Positions 1 to 8,939 of a stretch of DNA of 64,000 nt are shown piece after piece. This DNA comes from Paenibacillus auburnensis (GTDB lineage: Bacteria; Bacillota; Bacilli; Paenibacillales; Paenibacillaceae), in NCBI RefSeq assembly GCF_927798115.1, contig NZ_CAKMMG010000004.1, positions 62,001 through 126,000 of the forward strand. The letters are read 5' to 3'. Every line of letters begins with the position of its first letter. The stretch's first letter is position 1. The notes under the pieces were generated by a model. The model was not told the DNA's origin, ran no database searches, and worked only from the letters and a program-made list of their open reading frames with translations. The position numbers and the translations under genes were made by a program.

Positions 1-2
1 AT

Positions 3-650
3 GCGCTTGTCCTATATAATGCCGGACTTCTCCCTAAAAAGGATTTGGAGGCCGCCCAGGTTAAGGCGCAGCAGCAGGAAACAGCAATTGAACGTAACTT
101 GGGCAGTCTGAAGGCACAAAAGGAGCTTTTTAAGCAGGAACTTGGGTTGTCTGCGTTCAGCGAAATTATTTTCTCCCCTCCAGCTCTGCCTGCAATTCCA
201 AAGCCGGGTAGCTTCAGTACGGTTATCAAGATCGAGGATAGTCTGGAGTTAAAAGAGCAGGATGCAAAAGTGAAGCTGGCCCAGGACAATTATGATGCCG
301 TTCTGCCATCTGAGATTGAACTCAAAAATTACTATCATGTTCTCTGGTCCAGCCAGCTGGAACAGAGAACTATCCTCCAGCAGCAGCTGGAGTTGAAGCT
401 CACGGGCTACAAAAGCGAAGCCAATGACCTCTGTCAGAGGAACGTTCAGTTATTAGAAGACTATAGCCGGATTGAGCAGGCCTTGAAGGATATCCGGACC
501 TTAAACAGCATGGGTCTAGCCTCTTTGGCTGAAGTGGATAAGACTGTCCAACAGCTCAATCAATCCAACCAGCAAATGGACAGCCTGAAGTACGAATACC
601 TGATTTTTCTGGAGAAGGTAAATTTAGCGGTAAAAGGCGTAGTTATATGA
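3..650 (+). CDS. TolC-like coiled-coil protein, C-terminal part (5' end outside window)
   Basis: The reading frame is open from the first bases of the window to the stop at 648-650, so this is the last 215 residues of a longer protein. A TTG at 45 could be read as a start, but the frame continues upstream in sense. The sequence is almost entirely heptad-like, rich in Q, K, E and L, with two helical stretches separated by a short proline-rich segment (SPPALPAIPKPG). That is the pattern of TolC/outer-membrane-efflux family proteins, some of which occur in Gram-positive Paenibacillus. No enzymatic motif is visible. It overlaps a possible start of the next small gene by ATGA. The family call is an inference from pattern; a generic coiled-coil secreted protein is the main alternative. 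Confidence 0.55.
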   Translation, partial: ALVLYNAGLLPKKDLEAAQVKAQQQETAIERNLGSLKAQKELFKQELGLSAFSEIIFSPPALPAIPKPGSFSTVIKIEDSLELKEQDAKVKLAQDNYDAVLPSEIELKNYYHVLWSSQLEQRTILQQQLELKLTGYKSEANDLCQRNVQLLEDYSRIEQALKDIRTLNSMGLASLAEVDKTVQQLNQSNQQMDSLKYEYLIFLEKVNLAVKGVVI

Positions 651-691
651 ATCGTCTCTTTAGAGAACAACTTTTAACAGGAGTTTATACG

Positions 692-865
692 ATGAAAATC
701 CAGTTATACGAAAAAATTCTAGGCTTGCTGTTAGCTCTACAGATCATCCAGCTCATCTATATAGCTGTCACAGAGCACAGATTGAACCGCCCCGCCTTGT
801 ATTTAAGTCTTTTTATTATTATCTTCTTCATCTACATGTATTTCACGCAAAAAAAGCAGCGCTAG
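692..865 (+). CDS. Small two-helix membrane protein, unknown function
   Basis: This encodes 57 residues. Two hydrophobic segments (about residues 8-22 and 34-50) are joined by a short charged linker, and the C-terminus is basic (QKKQR), suggesting an integral membrane protein with both ends inside. I chose the ATG at 692 because AGGAG lies 8 bases upstream. An in-frame ATG at 647 overlaps the previous stop as ATGA and would add 15 residues by translational coupling. It probably shares a transcript with the coiled-coil gene, which ends at the hairpin around 901-948. I do not recognise the family. Confidence 0.55.
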   Translation: MKIQLYEKILGLLLALQIIQLIYIAVTEHRLNRPALYLSLFIIIFFIYMYFTQKKQR

Positions 866-900
866 ACCGAACTATTGCGTATCCCCAACAATACACTCAG

Positions 901-948
901 CGGCTATCCCGGTCTGCATTAAGGACCGCTGGAGAGCCGTTTTTTTTT
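901..948 (+). terminator. Rho-independent terminator
   Basis: The outer arms CGGCT and AGCCG, with an inner CGGTC/GACCG pairing, form an imperfect hairpin followed by nine T residues. It closes the transcription unit of the two genes upstream. Confidence 0.75.
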
Positions 949-1082
949 CGCAGCATCCGCTAGGGTCTAATATTATTTTTCAGTTATCGATTTATTCTGA
1001 TAGTTTTCGACATTTGCCTAATGCTATATTTATTGAACATGTCTTTTGAGAGATCCAAATCCAGGATGAAGGAGGATTCCCC

Positions 1083-2099
1083 TTGAGTATTATTGAAGCC
1101 AGAGGACTGTCGAAGTCCTTTCAGCAGGCGGTGAAGGAACCGGGCCTAAAGGGTGCGCTCAAGCATCTGCTTGTGCCGAAGAATATTACCAAAGTCGCGG
1201 TGCAGCCGCTGGACCTGAGCATTGAAGCCGGTGAGACTGTCGCCTACGTGGGGCCGAATGGTGCCGGCAAGTCCACCACGATCAAGATGCTGAGCGGCAT
1301 ACTGATGCCCTCTGCGGGCAGTATTTCTGTAAACGGTATCAATCCGTATAAAAAAAGAATGGAGAACGCCGCCCAAATCGGCGCCGTTTTCGGACAGCGC
1401 ACCCAGCTGTGGTGGGATATTCCGATTGTGGAATCTTTTTCGCTGCTGAAGGATATTTACCAGATCCCCGAACCGGTGTACCGGGCAAATCTCGACCAGT
1501 TTATTGAACTGCTGGGTATGAATGAGTTCATTCACTTATCCGCCCGTAAGCTCTCCCTCGGTCAGCGTATGCGTGCGGATCTGGCCGCCGCCCTCTTACA
1601 TAACCCGCCCATTGTCTATCTGGATGAGCCGACAATCGGCCTCGATGTCTCCGTGAAGCAGAAGATCCGCGAATTCATCAAAAAAATCAATCAGGAACAG
1701 CAGACTACCGTCATGCTAACCACCCATGATCTAGGTGACATTGAAGACCTGTGCAAACGGCTGATTATCATTGACCACGGCTCGATCATTTATGACGGCA
1801 GCCTGAGTGAGGTGAAATCGCGCTTTGCCAAAAGCCGGGTTATTTTCTTTCAGGTGGGCTCCCCGATGCCAGAGCTTTACGAACAGCTGGCGCAGACAGA
1901 CGGGATGAAGCTGGAGCTGCAAAATGAACAGGAGTTCTCTGTTTCTTTTGACCGTTATGAATATACCGCCAGCGATGTGGTCAGCCGGGTAATGCGGCAT
2001 GGGGAGGTCATTGACTTCCGGATGGAGGATGCCAACATCGAACAGGTGATTAAAGCTGTCTATGACGGAAATCTGGACCTGAACCAAAGCGGTCAATAA
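1083..2099 (+). CDS. ABC transporter ATP-binding protein (ABC-2 exporter, COG4586-like)
   Basis: This is the 338-residue ATPase of a three-gene exporter. Walker A (GPNGAGKST, about residue 57), the signature LSLGQR, Walker B (IVYLDEPT) and the D-loop GLD are intact, as is a switch histidine (TTHD). An N-terminal extension before Walker A (KALKHLLVP-like region) is characteristic of the COG4586 group, whose members sit beside two ABC-2 permeases of the COG4587 and COG3694 types, exactly as here. Translation starts at TTG 1083, eight bases after a strong AAGGAGG. The substrate cannot be deduced. The C-terminal 100 residues form a regulatory extension typical of drug or lipid exporters. Confidence 0.9.
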   Translation: MSIIEARGLSKSFQQAVKEPGLKGALKHLLVPKNITKVAVQPLDLSIEAGETVAYVGPNGAGKSTTIKMLSGILMPSAGSISVNGINPYKKRMENAAQIGAVFGQRTQLWWDIPIVESFSLLKDIYQIPEPVYRANLDQFIELLGMNEFIHLSARKLSLGQRMRADLAAALLHNPPIVYLDEPTIGLDVSVKQKIREFIKKINQEQQTTVMLTTHDLGDIEDLCKRLIIIDHGSIIYDGSLSEVKSRFAKSRVIFFQVGSPMPELYEQLAQTDGMKLELQNEQEFSVSFDRYEYTASDVVSRVMRHGEVIDFRMEDANIEQVIKAVYDGNLDLNQSGQ

Positions 2100-2117
2100 G
2101 GAGGTATAGCCACAGTC

Positions 2118-2924
2118 ATGTCTGCCATTCAAATAAAGAAATACAGGAGCATTGCCAACCGCTCCCTGCAAAATGTGCTAGCCTACCGGACCTCTTACGT
2201 GATCAACTTTTTGGCGAATGCCGTGAATCTGCTGGCGATCTACTTTTTATGGCAGGGGATTTACAGCGGCCGTGCAGAGGTCGGAGGCTATAGCTGGGAT
2301 CAGATGAAAACCTATCTGCTGGTCACCTTTCTTGCCAATTCCGTACTCTCCTGGTACTCCGAAACGTCCATCTCCGGTAAAATCCTTGACGGAAGCGTTG
2401 CCGTAGACTTGCTGAAGCCGATTGACTTTCAGACCGCCCGCTTCTCAGAGACCCTCGGTGCCAGCCTGCTCGAAGGCGGAATGAGCGCTATCCTCCTGAT
2501 CCTTTTTGCCTCCTTTCTGTCCGGGATCACTCTTCCGCATTCGCTGTTCGTATATGTGCTATTCGCCTTAAGTCTGCTTGGGGCGATTCTGGTGAAATTC
2601 GGCGTTGTGTATCTGGCGGCACTGCTGTGCTTCTGGTCTACCGGCTCAATGGGCATTGTCTGGACCCGGATTGCCGTCACTAACCTGTTGTCCGGGGCGC
2701 TTGTGCCGCTGGCCTTTTTTCCGGACTGGCTGGAGCGGCTGGCGTTATGGCTGCCGTTTCAGAGTATCATTCACACGCCGACCATGATTTTTCTGCAGCA
2801 GACCGGTACCATGGAAAGCCTGAAGCTGATCGGGCTGCAAGCCTTCTGGGGGATTGCACTCTGGATCGCCGGCAAAGGCATGTGGAACTGGGCCGTCCGC
2901 CAGGTAACGATTCATGGGGGCTAA
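2118..2924 (+). CDS. ABC-2 family permease (COG4587-like)
   Basis: This 268-residue protein has six predicted hydrophobic segments (near residues 25-45, 65-80, 115-135, 140-165, 180-200 and 240-255) and no ATP-binding motif. It is the first of two membrane subunits after the ATPase, 18 bases downstream with AAGGAGGT at the end of the ATPase gene, so the three are one operon. By family it should pair with the next permease as a heterodimeric ABC-2 channel exporting a drug, lipid or polysaccharide. The call rests on hydropathy and context. Confidence 0.85.
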   Translation: MSAIQIKKYRSIANRSLQNVLAYRTSYVINFLANAVNLLAIYFLWQGIYSGRAEVGGYSWDQMKTYLLVTFLANSVLSWYSETSISGKILDGSVAVDLLKPIDFQTARFSETLGASLLEGGMSAILLILFASFLSGITLPHSLFVYVLFALSLLGAILVKFGVVYLAALLCFWSTGSMGIVWTRIAVTNLLSGALVPLAFFPDWLERLALWLPFQSIIHTPTMIFLQQTGTMESLKLIGLQAFWGIALWIAGKGMWNWAVRQVTIHGG

Positions 2925-2944
2925 GACGAAAGGAGTGAAGACCG

Positions 2945-3742
2945 GTGCGGGTGTCACGAATGTTCTATCTGTACAGAAGGCTGTACGTGCAGCAGCTCAA
3001 AGCCATTCTCGAATATAATAAGGATTTCTACATCTTAATGTGCTCCGCAGCGCTAACACAGGTGCTGGGTTTTGTCTTCCTGTGGGTGATCTATGACCGG
3101 ATTCCCGACATCAACGGCTGGCAGTTCTGGGAAGTGACGTTTATGTATGCGATGATTTTTGTGACCGAGGGAGTAGGTTCGTTGTTCTTTGAAGGCACCT
3201 GGAGAATGGGCAGACTGGTAAATATGGGAGAGATGGACCGCTATCTGCTGCGGCCGGTACCTGTAGTGCTGCAGGTCTTCTGTACGGGCATCGGAATCAA
3301 TGGCCTTGGCAATCTGCTCATCGGCGGAGTGATCATCTGGCAATCGCTGGTTCACGGGCATATCCACTGGACCCTGGGCAAAATCTCGATCATCCTCCTG
3401 CTCCTCCTGACAGCGGTGATTATCCGGGTGTCGATCAATCTGGCAGCCAATTCCGCCGCCTTCTGGATCAAAAACGCCGGTAATGCTTTTCCGCTGATGG
3501 TGCATAATCTGGCTGATCTGGCCAAATATCCGCTCACGCTGTTCCCGCAGGCCATTCGCGTGTTCGTCTCGACTGTGCTCCCTTATGCCTTCATCAGCTT
3601 CTACCCGGCAACCTATGTTTTCGGCAAAAGCGAATGGTCCGGTTGGTGGATGCTCGCTCCTGTCGCGGCGCTGGGAAGTGCGGCGGCTGCGTATGGCATC
3701 TTCCGCTTCGGACTTTCCCGTTATGAGAGTACAGGAAACTAG
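2945..3742 (+). CDS. ABC-2 family permease (COG3694-like)
   Basis: The second membrane subunit of the exporter has 265 residues and about six hydrophobic helices. The start is GTG at 2945, with AAAGGAG nine bases upstream; a second GTG follows two codons later. It lies 20 bases after the first permease and ends just before a strong bidirectional hairpin, so it closes the operon. Features of the COG3694 group include the N-terminal basic amphipathic segment (MFYLYRRLYVQQLKA) before the first helix. The substrate is unknown. Confidence 0.85.
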   Translation: MRVSRMFYLYRRLYVQQLKAILEYNKDFYILMCSAALTQVLGFVFLWVIYDRIPDINGWQFWEVTFMYAMIFVTEGVGSLFFEGTWRMGRLVNMGEMDRYLLRPVPVVLQVFCTGIGINGLGNLLIGGVIIWQSLVHGHIHWTLGKISIILLLLLTAVIIRVSINLAANSAAFWIKNAGNAFPLMVHNLADLAKYPLTLFPQAIRVFVSTVLPYAFISFYPATYVFGKSEWSGWWMLAPVAALGSAAAAYGIFRFGLSRYESTGN

Positions 3743-3771
3743 ACGGCCCAAGCAAGTATTTAGCAAAACAA

Positions 3772-3806
3772 CGAAGAGCAGTGCGGAGATTCCGCACTGC
3801 TCTTCG
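3772..3806. terminator. Bidirectional terminator hairpin
   Basis: A perfect 16-bp inverted repeat with a 3-base loop (GAT) lies between two convergent genes. The T tracts are short on both sides, so efficiency in either direction is uncertain. Confidence 0.7.
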
Positions 3807-3845
3807 AGTTATTGCGATATTTAGGAGTTACTGCACAGCCCTTGC

Positions 3846-6800
3846 CTAAGCGGCAGCTCCGGATTTGACAGCCCGCTTGCGTTCCTTGGCCGATTTGCGG
3901 AAATAGAGCAGCTCATAAATGGCTGGTACAACCAGCAGTGTGAGCAAGGTTGCTGCGGTTAAGCCGCCGATAACTACAATCGCCAGACTCTGTGAGACGA
4001 TGCTTCCCTGCTCGGACTGTCCGAACAGGAGCGGCAGCATGGCGCAGACCGTGGCAATGGCCGTCATCAGAATCGGACGCATCCGTGTGCCGGCGGCTTC
4101 CAGAATGGCTGCGCGGATCGGCATATGCTCCTCGTTCTGCTTAATCCGGTCAATCAGGACGACCGCATTCGTGACTACGATCCCTATGAGCATCAGCGCA
4201 CCGAACAAGGCGGTGAAGTCAGGAGTAACGCCTGAAATAATTAGCGCTACAATGGCACCGATGGCCGCAAGCGGCAGCGAGAACATGATAGCCAGCGGTG
4301 CACGCAGTGTCTTAAAGGTCAGCACCATAATCAGATACACCAGCCCGATGGAGATCAGTGCGGTCATTCCAAGATCGCTGAAGTCGCCGGCCTGATCGGC
4401 TGAAGCGCCTCCGGCGAACAGGTTTACCCCTTCCGGCAGCGTAATGCTGTCCGTCTGTTTTTTGATATCGGCTCCGATTGCCGACACTTTCTTCGGATCA
4501 ACCTCTGCGGTAATGCGCACATAAGGCTTGCCGTCCTTATGATAGAGCATAGCCGGCTGATCTGTGACTTCCAGCGAAGCTACATCAGAGAGCTGCTTCG
4601 GACCGCCGGAGGTCATAATGGTGATCTTTTGGAGATCCTCCTGCGACTGTGGTTTCAATACCGGCTGCAATAAGACGGCCGCCGGAGAACCATCGAGCTC
4701 CATCTGGCCCAGCGGAACCGGGTTAAGCATTGCACTCAGCTGCATGGAGATTTCCTGGGCGTTGGCTACTGCGGGATCAACCTTGAAGGCAAATACCGGT
4801 TTGGTATCCTCCATATTGCTGCTGACCTTCTCCACGCCTTCGATACTTTCTATTTTGGACGCCGCCTCTTTCGCAACCTTATTAATTACGGCGAGATCAT
4901 CGCCGACGATATCCACATATTCACTCGTTGAAGTAGAGCCCATCATGCTGGCTTCATTCGCCGTCAGTGTTGCCCCGGCATAGCTGTCCTGCAGACCACG
5001 GATATGGTCAAGGAAGGCCTGAGCATCAGCATCCTCCTTCATCATAACGGTATAATCCACCTGGGTCACCGAGGTTACACTGCCCCATCTGGCCGAATCC
5101 GCGCTGTTCCCGGATTGCATGATAACCGTCTCGGCCTGCGGCTGGCCCATCATTTCCTGCTCCAGCTGTTTGCCCTTCTCCAGCACTTCTGTTACCGGCA
5201 CATCATTAGGATAGACGAGCTGAACGCTTACCATGCTGGCATCCGATGCATTAAGCGCACCTTTCGGCATATTGATATAAGCGGCAATCGAACCGACAAG
5301 CAGTACGAGACCCAGCGTTAGCGTAATCCACTTGCGGTGAAGATTCCATTCCAGAAAACGGCTGAACCACTTGGCAGGCTCATGCTCCTTCATCGACGAG
5401 CCGCGCAGCAGCCATGAGCTAAGAAGCGGCACTACGGTTAGCGCTACTACCAGCGAAGTGAGCAAGGAATAGGTTACCGTTAAGGCAAACGGCAGCAGGA
5501 AGGCCTGCAGGCCGCCGCGCAGCAGTCCCATCGGCAGGAAGACCGCAACCGTGGCAAGCGTCGAACTGGTAATCGCTCTGGCTACCTCACGGGTTGCACT
5601 GATCACCAGATCCTTCGAAAGGGGCTCCTTCTGCAGCCTCCGGTAAATATTCTCGATTACCACTATACTGTCATCAACCAGACGTCCGACCGCAACGGCC
5701 ACCCCGCCCAGTGTAACAATGTTCAACGTAATTCCGGATACATTAAGCAGATACAGCGTCACGGCCAGAGACAGCGGAATCGAGACAGCCGTAATCAGCG
5801 TAGCCCGGATATTGCGCAGGAACAGCAGGATGACTACCGTTGCGAACAAAGCGCCGAGCAGAACCTCACGCATCATACTGTTAACCGAGGTGACCACCAT
5901 ATCTGAGGTGCTAAAGATTACGGAGAGCTCGGCATTTTTTACACTTTTATTAATACTGTCTGCAGTGTCACGTACCTTCTCACCCACATCAACCGCATTG
6001 GCACCTGCTTCTTTGGTGACTACGGCGAACAGCACATCCTTACCGTTCGAGCGGCTCACGCTCTCCTGGTCTACTTTTGCTTCCACGGCAGCAATATCCT
6101 GCAGGGTCACGCCGGCAGCTACAGGAAGCTTCTTGAGTGTATCGATGCTGTCAATCGAGGACACAACGTTCACATTGCCCGTCTGACCGCCAATGGTCTG
6201 CTCACCGATGGACGCCGACACGCTGCGGCCTTGAAGCAGTCCCAGCACTTGGGCGGTAGACACTCCCTTGGCTGCCATCGCCTGCGGATCAAGCTTTACA
6301 TTGACCTGCGGGCTGGTTTTGCCATAGAGCGCTACACTGGCTACCCCGTCTATCTTCTGCAGCTCGGGAATGATCGTGTTCTCGGCAATCGCCAGATTAT
6401 CCTTGGTGAGCCCCTCATCGAAAGACAGGGTCGCCTGGCTGACAGGAATCATCGAAGTGTTAAGCTGAACGATGAAGGGGTCCATGACTCCCTCCGGGAA
6501 ATGCAGTGCGCCGACGGCTTTTTCAACCTCCTGCGCTGCTTCCTTCATATTGGTCTTTCCGTCAAAATAAATGTCCACCTGGGCATACCCGTCACCGGAA
6601 GTAGACATCTGCTCGGTTTTGCCCTTCACCGCTGAGGTTGCCGCCTCAATCGGCTTCGTCACATTACTCTCCATGGCATGAGCATCCTGGCCCGGGCCCA
6701 GTACGGTAACTGTCACCTGCGGATTATCAGCCTCCGGCATAAATTCCATCGGCAATGAAGTATAACTCAGCATTCCCACCACAAGCGCCATGACAACCAG

Positions 6801-6851
6801 AAGACCCACAGCCCCCTTATTGCCGAATGACCATTTTGTTAACCACGTCAT
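3846..6851 (-). CDS. RND-family efflux transporter (SwrC/AcrB-like permease)
   Basis: This 1001-residue RND permease has a helix at residues 12-30, a large periplasm-like loop with porter subdomains, a cluster of helices around residues 320-520, a second loop, and a final helix cluster at 830-985. The duplicated architecture and motifs such as GRLVDDSIVVIEN (TM4 proton-relay Asp pair) identify the HAE-1/SwrC group, proton-driven exporters of surfactants, bile salts or drugs. In Bacillus subtilis SwrC exports surfactin. No membrane-fusion gene is adjacent. The start is ATG 6851 with AAGGGG upstream. A TTTTGG-N6-CCAAAA palindrome lies about 100 bases upstream and may be an operator. Confidence 0.93.
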   Translation of the reverse strand: MTWLTKWSFGNKGAVGLLVVMALVVGMLSYTSLPMEFMPEADNPQVTVTVLGPGQDAHAMESNVTKPIEAATSAVKGKTEQMSTSGDGYAQVDIYFDGKTNMKEAAQEVEKAVGALHFPEGVMDPFIVQLNTSMIPVSQATLSFDEGLTKDNLAIAENTIIPELQKIDGVASVALYGKTSPQVNVKLDPQAMAAKGVSTAQVLGLLQGRSVSASIGEQTIGGQTGNVNVVSSIDSIDTLKKLPVAAGVTLQDIAAVEAKVDQESVSRSNGKDVLFAVVTKEAGANAVDVGEKVRDTADSINKSVKNAELSVIFSTSDMVVTSVNSMMREVLLGALFATVVILLFLRNIRATLITAVSIPLSLAVTLYLLNVSGITLNIVTLGGVAVAVGRLVDDSIVVIENIYRRLQKEPLSKDLVISATREVARAITSSTLATVAVFLPMGLLRGGLQAFLLPFALTVTYSLLTSLVVALTVVPLLSSWLLRGSSMKEHEPAKWFSRFLEWNLHRKWITLTLGLVLLVGSIAAYINMPKGALNASDASMVSVQLVYPNDVPVTEVLEKGKQLEQEMMGQPQAETVIMQSGNSADSARWGSVTSVTQVDYTVMMKEDADAQAFLDHIRGLQDSYAGATLTANEASMMGSTSTSEYVDIVGDDLAVINKVAKEAASKIESIEGVEKVSSNMEDTKPVFAFKVDPAVANAQEISMQLSAMLNPVPLGQMELDGSPAAVLLQPVLKPQSQEDLQKITIMTSGGPKQLSDVASLEVTDQPAMLYHKDGKPYVRITAEVDPKKVSAIGADIKKQTDSITLPEGVNLFAGGASADQAGDFSDLGMTALISIGLVYLIMVLTFKTLRAPLAIMFSLPLAAIGAIVALIISGVTPDFTALFGALMLIGIVVTNAVVLIDRIKQNEEHMPIRAAILEAAGTRMRPILMTAIATVCAMLPLLFGQSEQGSIVSQSLAIVVIGGLTAATLLTLLVVPAIYELLYFRKSAKERKRAVKSGAAA

Positions 6852-6947
6852 TTTCTAAATCCCCTTCCACCCCAGTTTTTTAGCTTAGCTTCTTATGTCT
6901 GTATCCGTTATGTATGAACTGCCGCTTTCTTGCTTTAGTGTAGTACC

Positions 6948-6965
6948 TTTTGGTCAATGCCAAAA
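6948..6965. promoter_or_regulatory. Inverted repeat upstream of the RND gene, possible operator
   Basis: TTTTGG and CCAAAA are separated by six bases, giving an 18-bp symmetrical site in the 286-bp spacer upstream of the efflux gene. The shape suits a dimeric repressor, but no regulator gene is next to it, so the role is an inference. Confidence 0.35.
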
Positions 6966-7051
6966 CCGCCTGGCGGAGGGTTTCGTACTCCGTCTCAGGT
7001 CGGGGTTCTCCCCCCTCCCGGGACAGAGGTAAGTAAAATTCTAGGTGTCCT

Positions 7052-7084
7052 TACAAAAGAAAAGAAGAGCCCCGGTACAGGCTC
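7052..7084 (-). terminator. Terminator of the rhamnose mutarotase gene
   Basis: Read on the minus strand, GAGCC and GGCTC form a short stem followed by TTCTTTTCTTTT. It lies about 55 bases past the stop codon. Confidence 0.75.
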
Positions 7085-7137
7085 CTCCTCGTAAAACATC
7101 TATTCGTTTAACACGATTGATTATACCGAAGTGTCTC

Positions 7138-7464
7138 CTACTCCAGATAAAATACCTCGCGAAGCGGCTCCATCGGCGTTTCTTCATTGAAATCAAATGA
7201 CCCTTCCACCATCTTCGAGGTTATCGCGTTCCATCGGTTACAGGCTTCGCTCTGGGCTATGTAGGCAAAGGCCGCTTCCTTGTCGTCACATTCAAAGCAG
7301 TAGAAAAATTGATTGCCGTTCTGAAAAATCGAATAATTAGTAATGCCCGCCTTACTGTGCTCCTCCAGAATCTCCGGCCAAGGATTCAAATGCATCTGCA
7401 CGTACTCCTCCAGACACTCTTCCTTTACCCGCCAGGTCCAAGCCAACTTATTGCTGTTCTCCAT
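7138..7464 (-). CDS. rhaM: L-rhamnose mutarotase
   Basis: This 108-residue protein interconverts alpha- and beta-L-rhamnopyranose (EC 5.1.3.32), feeding rhamnose isomerase. The RhaM/DUF718 pattern is clear: AWTWRVKEECLEEY at the start, a central histidine (MHLNPWPEI), NYSIFQNGNQFFYCFE, the EACNRWN segment, and a C-terminal PLREVFYL. Length fits the family (about 104). The start is ATG 7464, seven bases after AGGAGG; the longer reading from 7542 has no ribosome site. No other rhamnose gene is in view, so it is isolated here. Confidence 0.85.
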   Translation of the reverse strand: MENSNKLAWTWRVKEECLEEYVQMHLNPWPEILEEHSKAGITNYSIFQNGNQFFYCFECDDKEAAFAYIAQSEACNRWNAITSKMVEGSFDFNEETPMEPLREVFYLE

Positions 7465-7499
7465 CTCATAACCTCCTAAAAGTATGGTGAGTATAGACT

Positions 7500-7622
7500 T
7501 TAATAAATAGCTAGTAGGCAAAACTCTCGAAAGTATCTGCATTGCTTTGCTTGGTGAGCCTGCACCCGGTTGACTTCATCTATGTATTCGCTGTTTGATA
7601 TACCGTGGCGTAAATAATCCAT
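7500..7622 (-). CDS. Possible 40-residue small ORF upstream of rhaM
   Basis: On the minus strand an ATG at 7622 opens 40 codons ending in TAA at 7500, in the leader between a TATAAT promoter element and rhaM. AGAGAGGG lies eight bases before the ATG. The product is mostly polar (starts MDYLRHGISNSEYIDEV) and has two cysteines near its end. I do not recognise it. It could be a real small protein, a leader peptide or chance. Confidence 0.35.
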   Translation of the reverse strand: MDYLRHGISNSEYIDEVNRVQAHQAKQCRYFREFCLLAIY

Positions 7623-7653
7623 CTTGGCGGCCCTCTCTTATGATACCGTTTAC

Positions 7654-7659
7654 ATTATA
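7654..7659 (-). promoter_or_regulatory. -10 element of the promoter for the small ORF and rhaM
   Basis: A perfect TATAAT lies on the minus strand 32 bases upstream of the small ORF. The hexamer at -35 is poor, so the promoter is either weak or activator-dependent. Confidence 0.45.
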
Positions 7660-7680
7660 GCTTTAGCAACTATTTTACAG

Positions 7681-7740
7681 AATAAAAAAGCAGAGCCTGC
7701 TGTTCCCGGTGACTTGCGATCAGGAAGCAGTAGACTCTGC
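7681..7740 (-). terminator. Terminator of the linearmycin-type ABC operon
   Basis: A long hairpin (GCAGAG/CTCTGC outer arms, CTGCTGTTCC against GGAAGCAG inside) is followed on the minus strand by six T residues. It lies 39 bases past the last permease gene. Confidence 0.8.
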
Positions 7741-7778
7741 GAATAACAGTCACTACGATTTAGAACGACACTGACTGC

Positions 7779-8939
7779 TTAAGCGCTGATACCTGCCTCA
7801 TTAGGCCGGAGCGTCGCGGATCCGAAAGCCAGCAGAATTGCCGCCATCAGGCCGAGCACCGCAAAGGGAAGCCACAGCTCATTCCAGCCTCCGCCGGTGG
7901 CAGCAATGTCCACCGCCTGGATAGCCCACTTCTGCGGAGTGAAATTGGCAGCCTTCTGCATATATTCCGGCATGATGGAGAGCGGCCAGAAGCATCCGCC
8001 CAGCATACAGGTCGGTGTAAGAATGAGCGCATTCAGCATTCCCGCATTCCGGGGATTGCGGATCAGGCCGGCTACGGTACCGGCGATGCCCATCGATACA
8101 AGCATAAATGCAGCCAGCACCAGGAAATACAGGTACATTGGTACTCCATAGTCATAACGCAGAACCCATTTGCCCAGCGACAGCACAACTGCTATCTGAA
8201 TGACGCCAACCAGAAAGCTGCCGAGGAAGTTGCCCAGGGCAATTTCATATGCGCGAACCGGGGCACTGTACATTCGCATCATCGTCCGGCCTCTGCGGTC
8301 ATCTATAATTAAGTTAACCGTACTGGTTACCAGGTTCATCAGGAACATCAGCGTCATGCCCGTTATAATTCCCAGTGTCTGCCGGGGATACAGATCATAA
8401 TCGGTCCGTATACTTCCTACGTTATGCTGCTCCGCCTGCTGCAGAACCGCGGTAAACTGCGCCTCAGGCTCGCCCGCACCGGCAGCCCCCTTCACCGTCC
8501 CTGCAGTCACCAGCATTTCGCCAGCGATAGCGGCAGCTTTCATTTTGATCAAAACCGAATCCTCCGATGCTTTCAGCTCGTAGACGGTCAGCTGCGGCTG
8601 AGTCCCGTTCAGTAATTCCGTTGTGTAGTCAGCCGGAATCAGGAGTCCGGCCACTCCCTCCTGTCCGATTACACTTTCCTTCATCTTCTTTTCGTCACTG
8701 CTCTCCACCAGCTTGTAATCCCCGGCTTTCTCCAGTTCGGCCAGCAGATGTTTTCCCCCGGCACCGGTATCCATATTGGTGTAAAGTAAGGTTGCGTCAG
8801 AGCCATCAACTGCGCCTCCGGTAATCGAAACAATTCCTGCAACTACGATACTCGGCAACAAAATATACATGAGCATCCCTCTGCGGGTGCCGATGGTCCG
8901 TTTGACCATATTCCAGCCGATCGTAAAAATATTATTCAT
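7779..8939 (-). CDS. ABC-2 permease, linearmycin-resistance type (LnrN-like)
   Basis: This 386-residue ABC-2 permease has one N-terminal helix (about residues 23-40), a soluble extracytoplasmic domain of about 150 residues, and a block of five or six helices in the C-terminal half. That topology is typical of the YhgE/LnrM-LnrN group. Its start overlaps the end of the preceding permease gene by 8 bases, so translation is coupled. With its partner and the LnrL-like ATPase it should form an exporter that removes membrane-active polyenes or similar lipophilic compounds. The substrate here is inferred only from synteny with the regulatory pair next door. Confidence 0.82.
   Translation of the reverse strand: MNNIFTIGWNMVKRTIGTRRGMLMYILLPSIVVAGIVSITGGAVDGSDATLLYTNMDTGAGGKHLLAELEKAGDYKLVESSDEKKMKESVIGQEGVAGLLIPADYTTELLNGTQPQLTVYELKASEDSVLIKMKAAAIAGEMLVTAGTVKGAAGAGEPEAQFTAVLQQAEQHNVGSIRTDYDLYPRQTLGIITGMTLMFLMNLVTSTVNLIIDDRRGRTMMRMYSAPVRAYEIALGNFLGSFLVGVIQIAVVLSLGKWVLRYDYGVPMYLYFLVLAAFMLVSMGIAGTVAGLIRNPRNAGMLNALILTPTCMLGGCFWPLSIMPEYMQKAANFTPQKWAIQAVDIAATGGGWNELWLPFAVLGLMAAILLAFGSATLRPNEAGISA

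Noticed and set aside
1..44. Start of the first gene at TTG 45
   Set aside because: The frame is open and sensible upstream to the window edge, so the gene is truncated rather than starting there.
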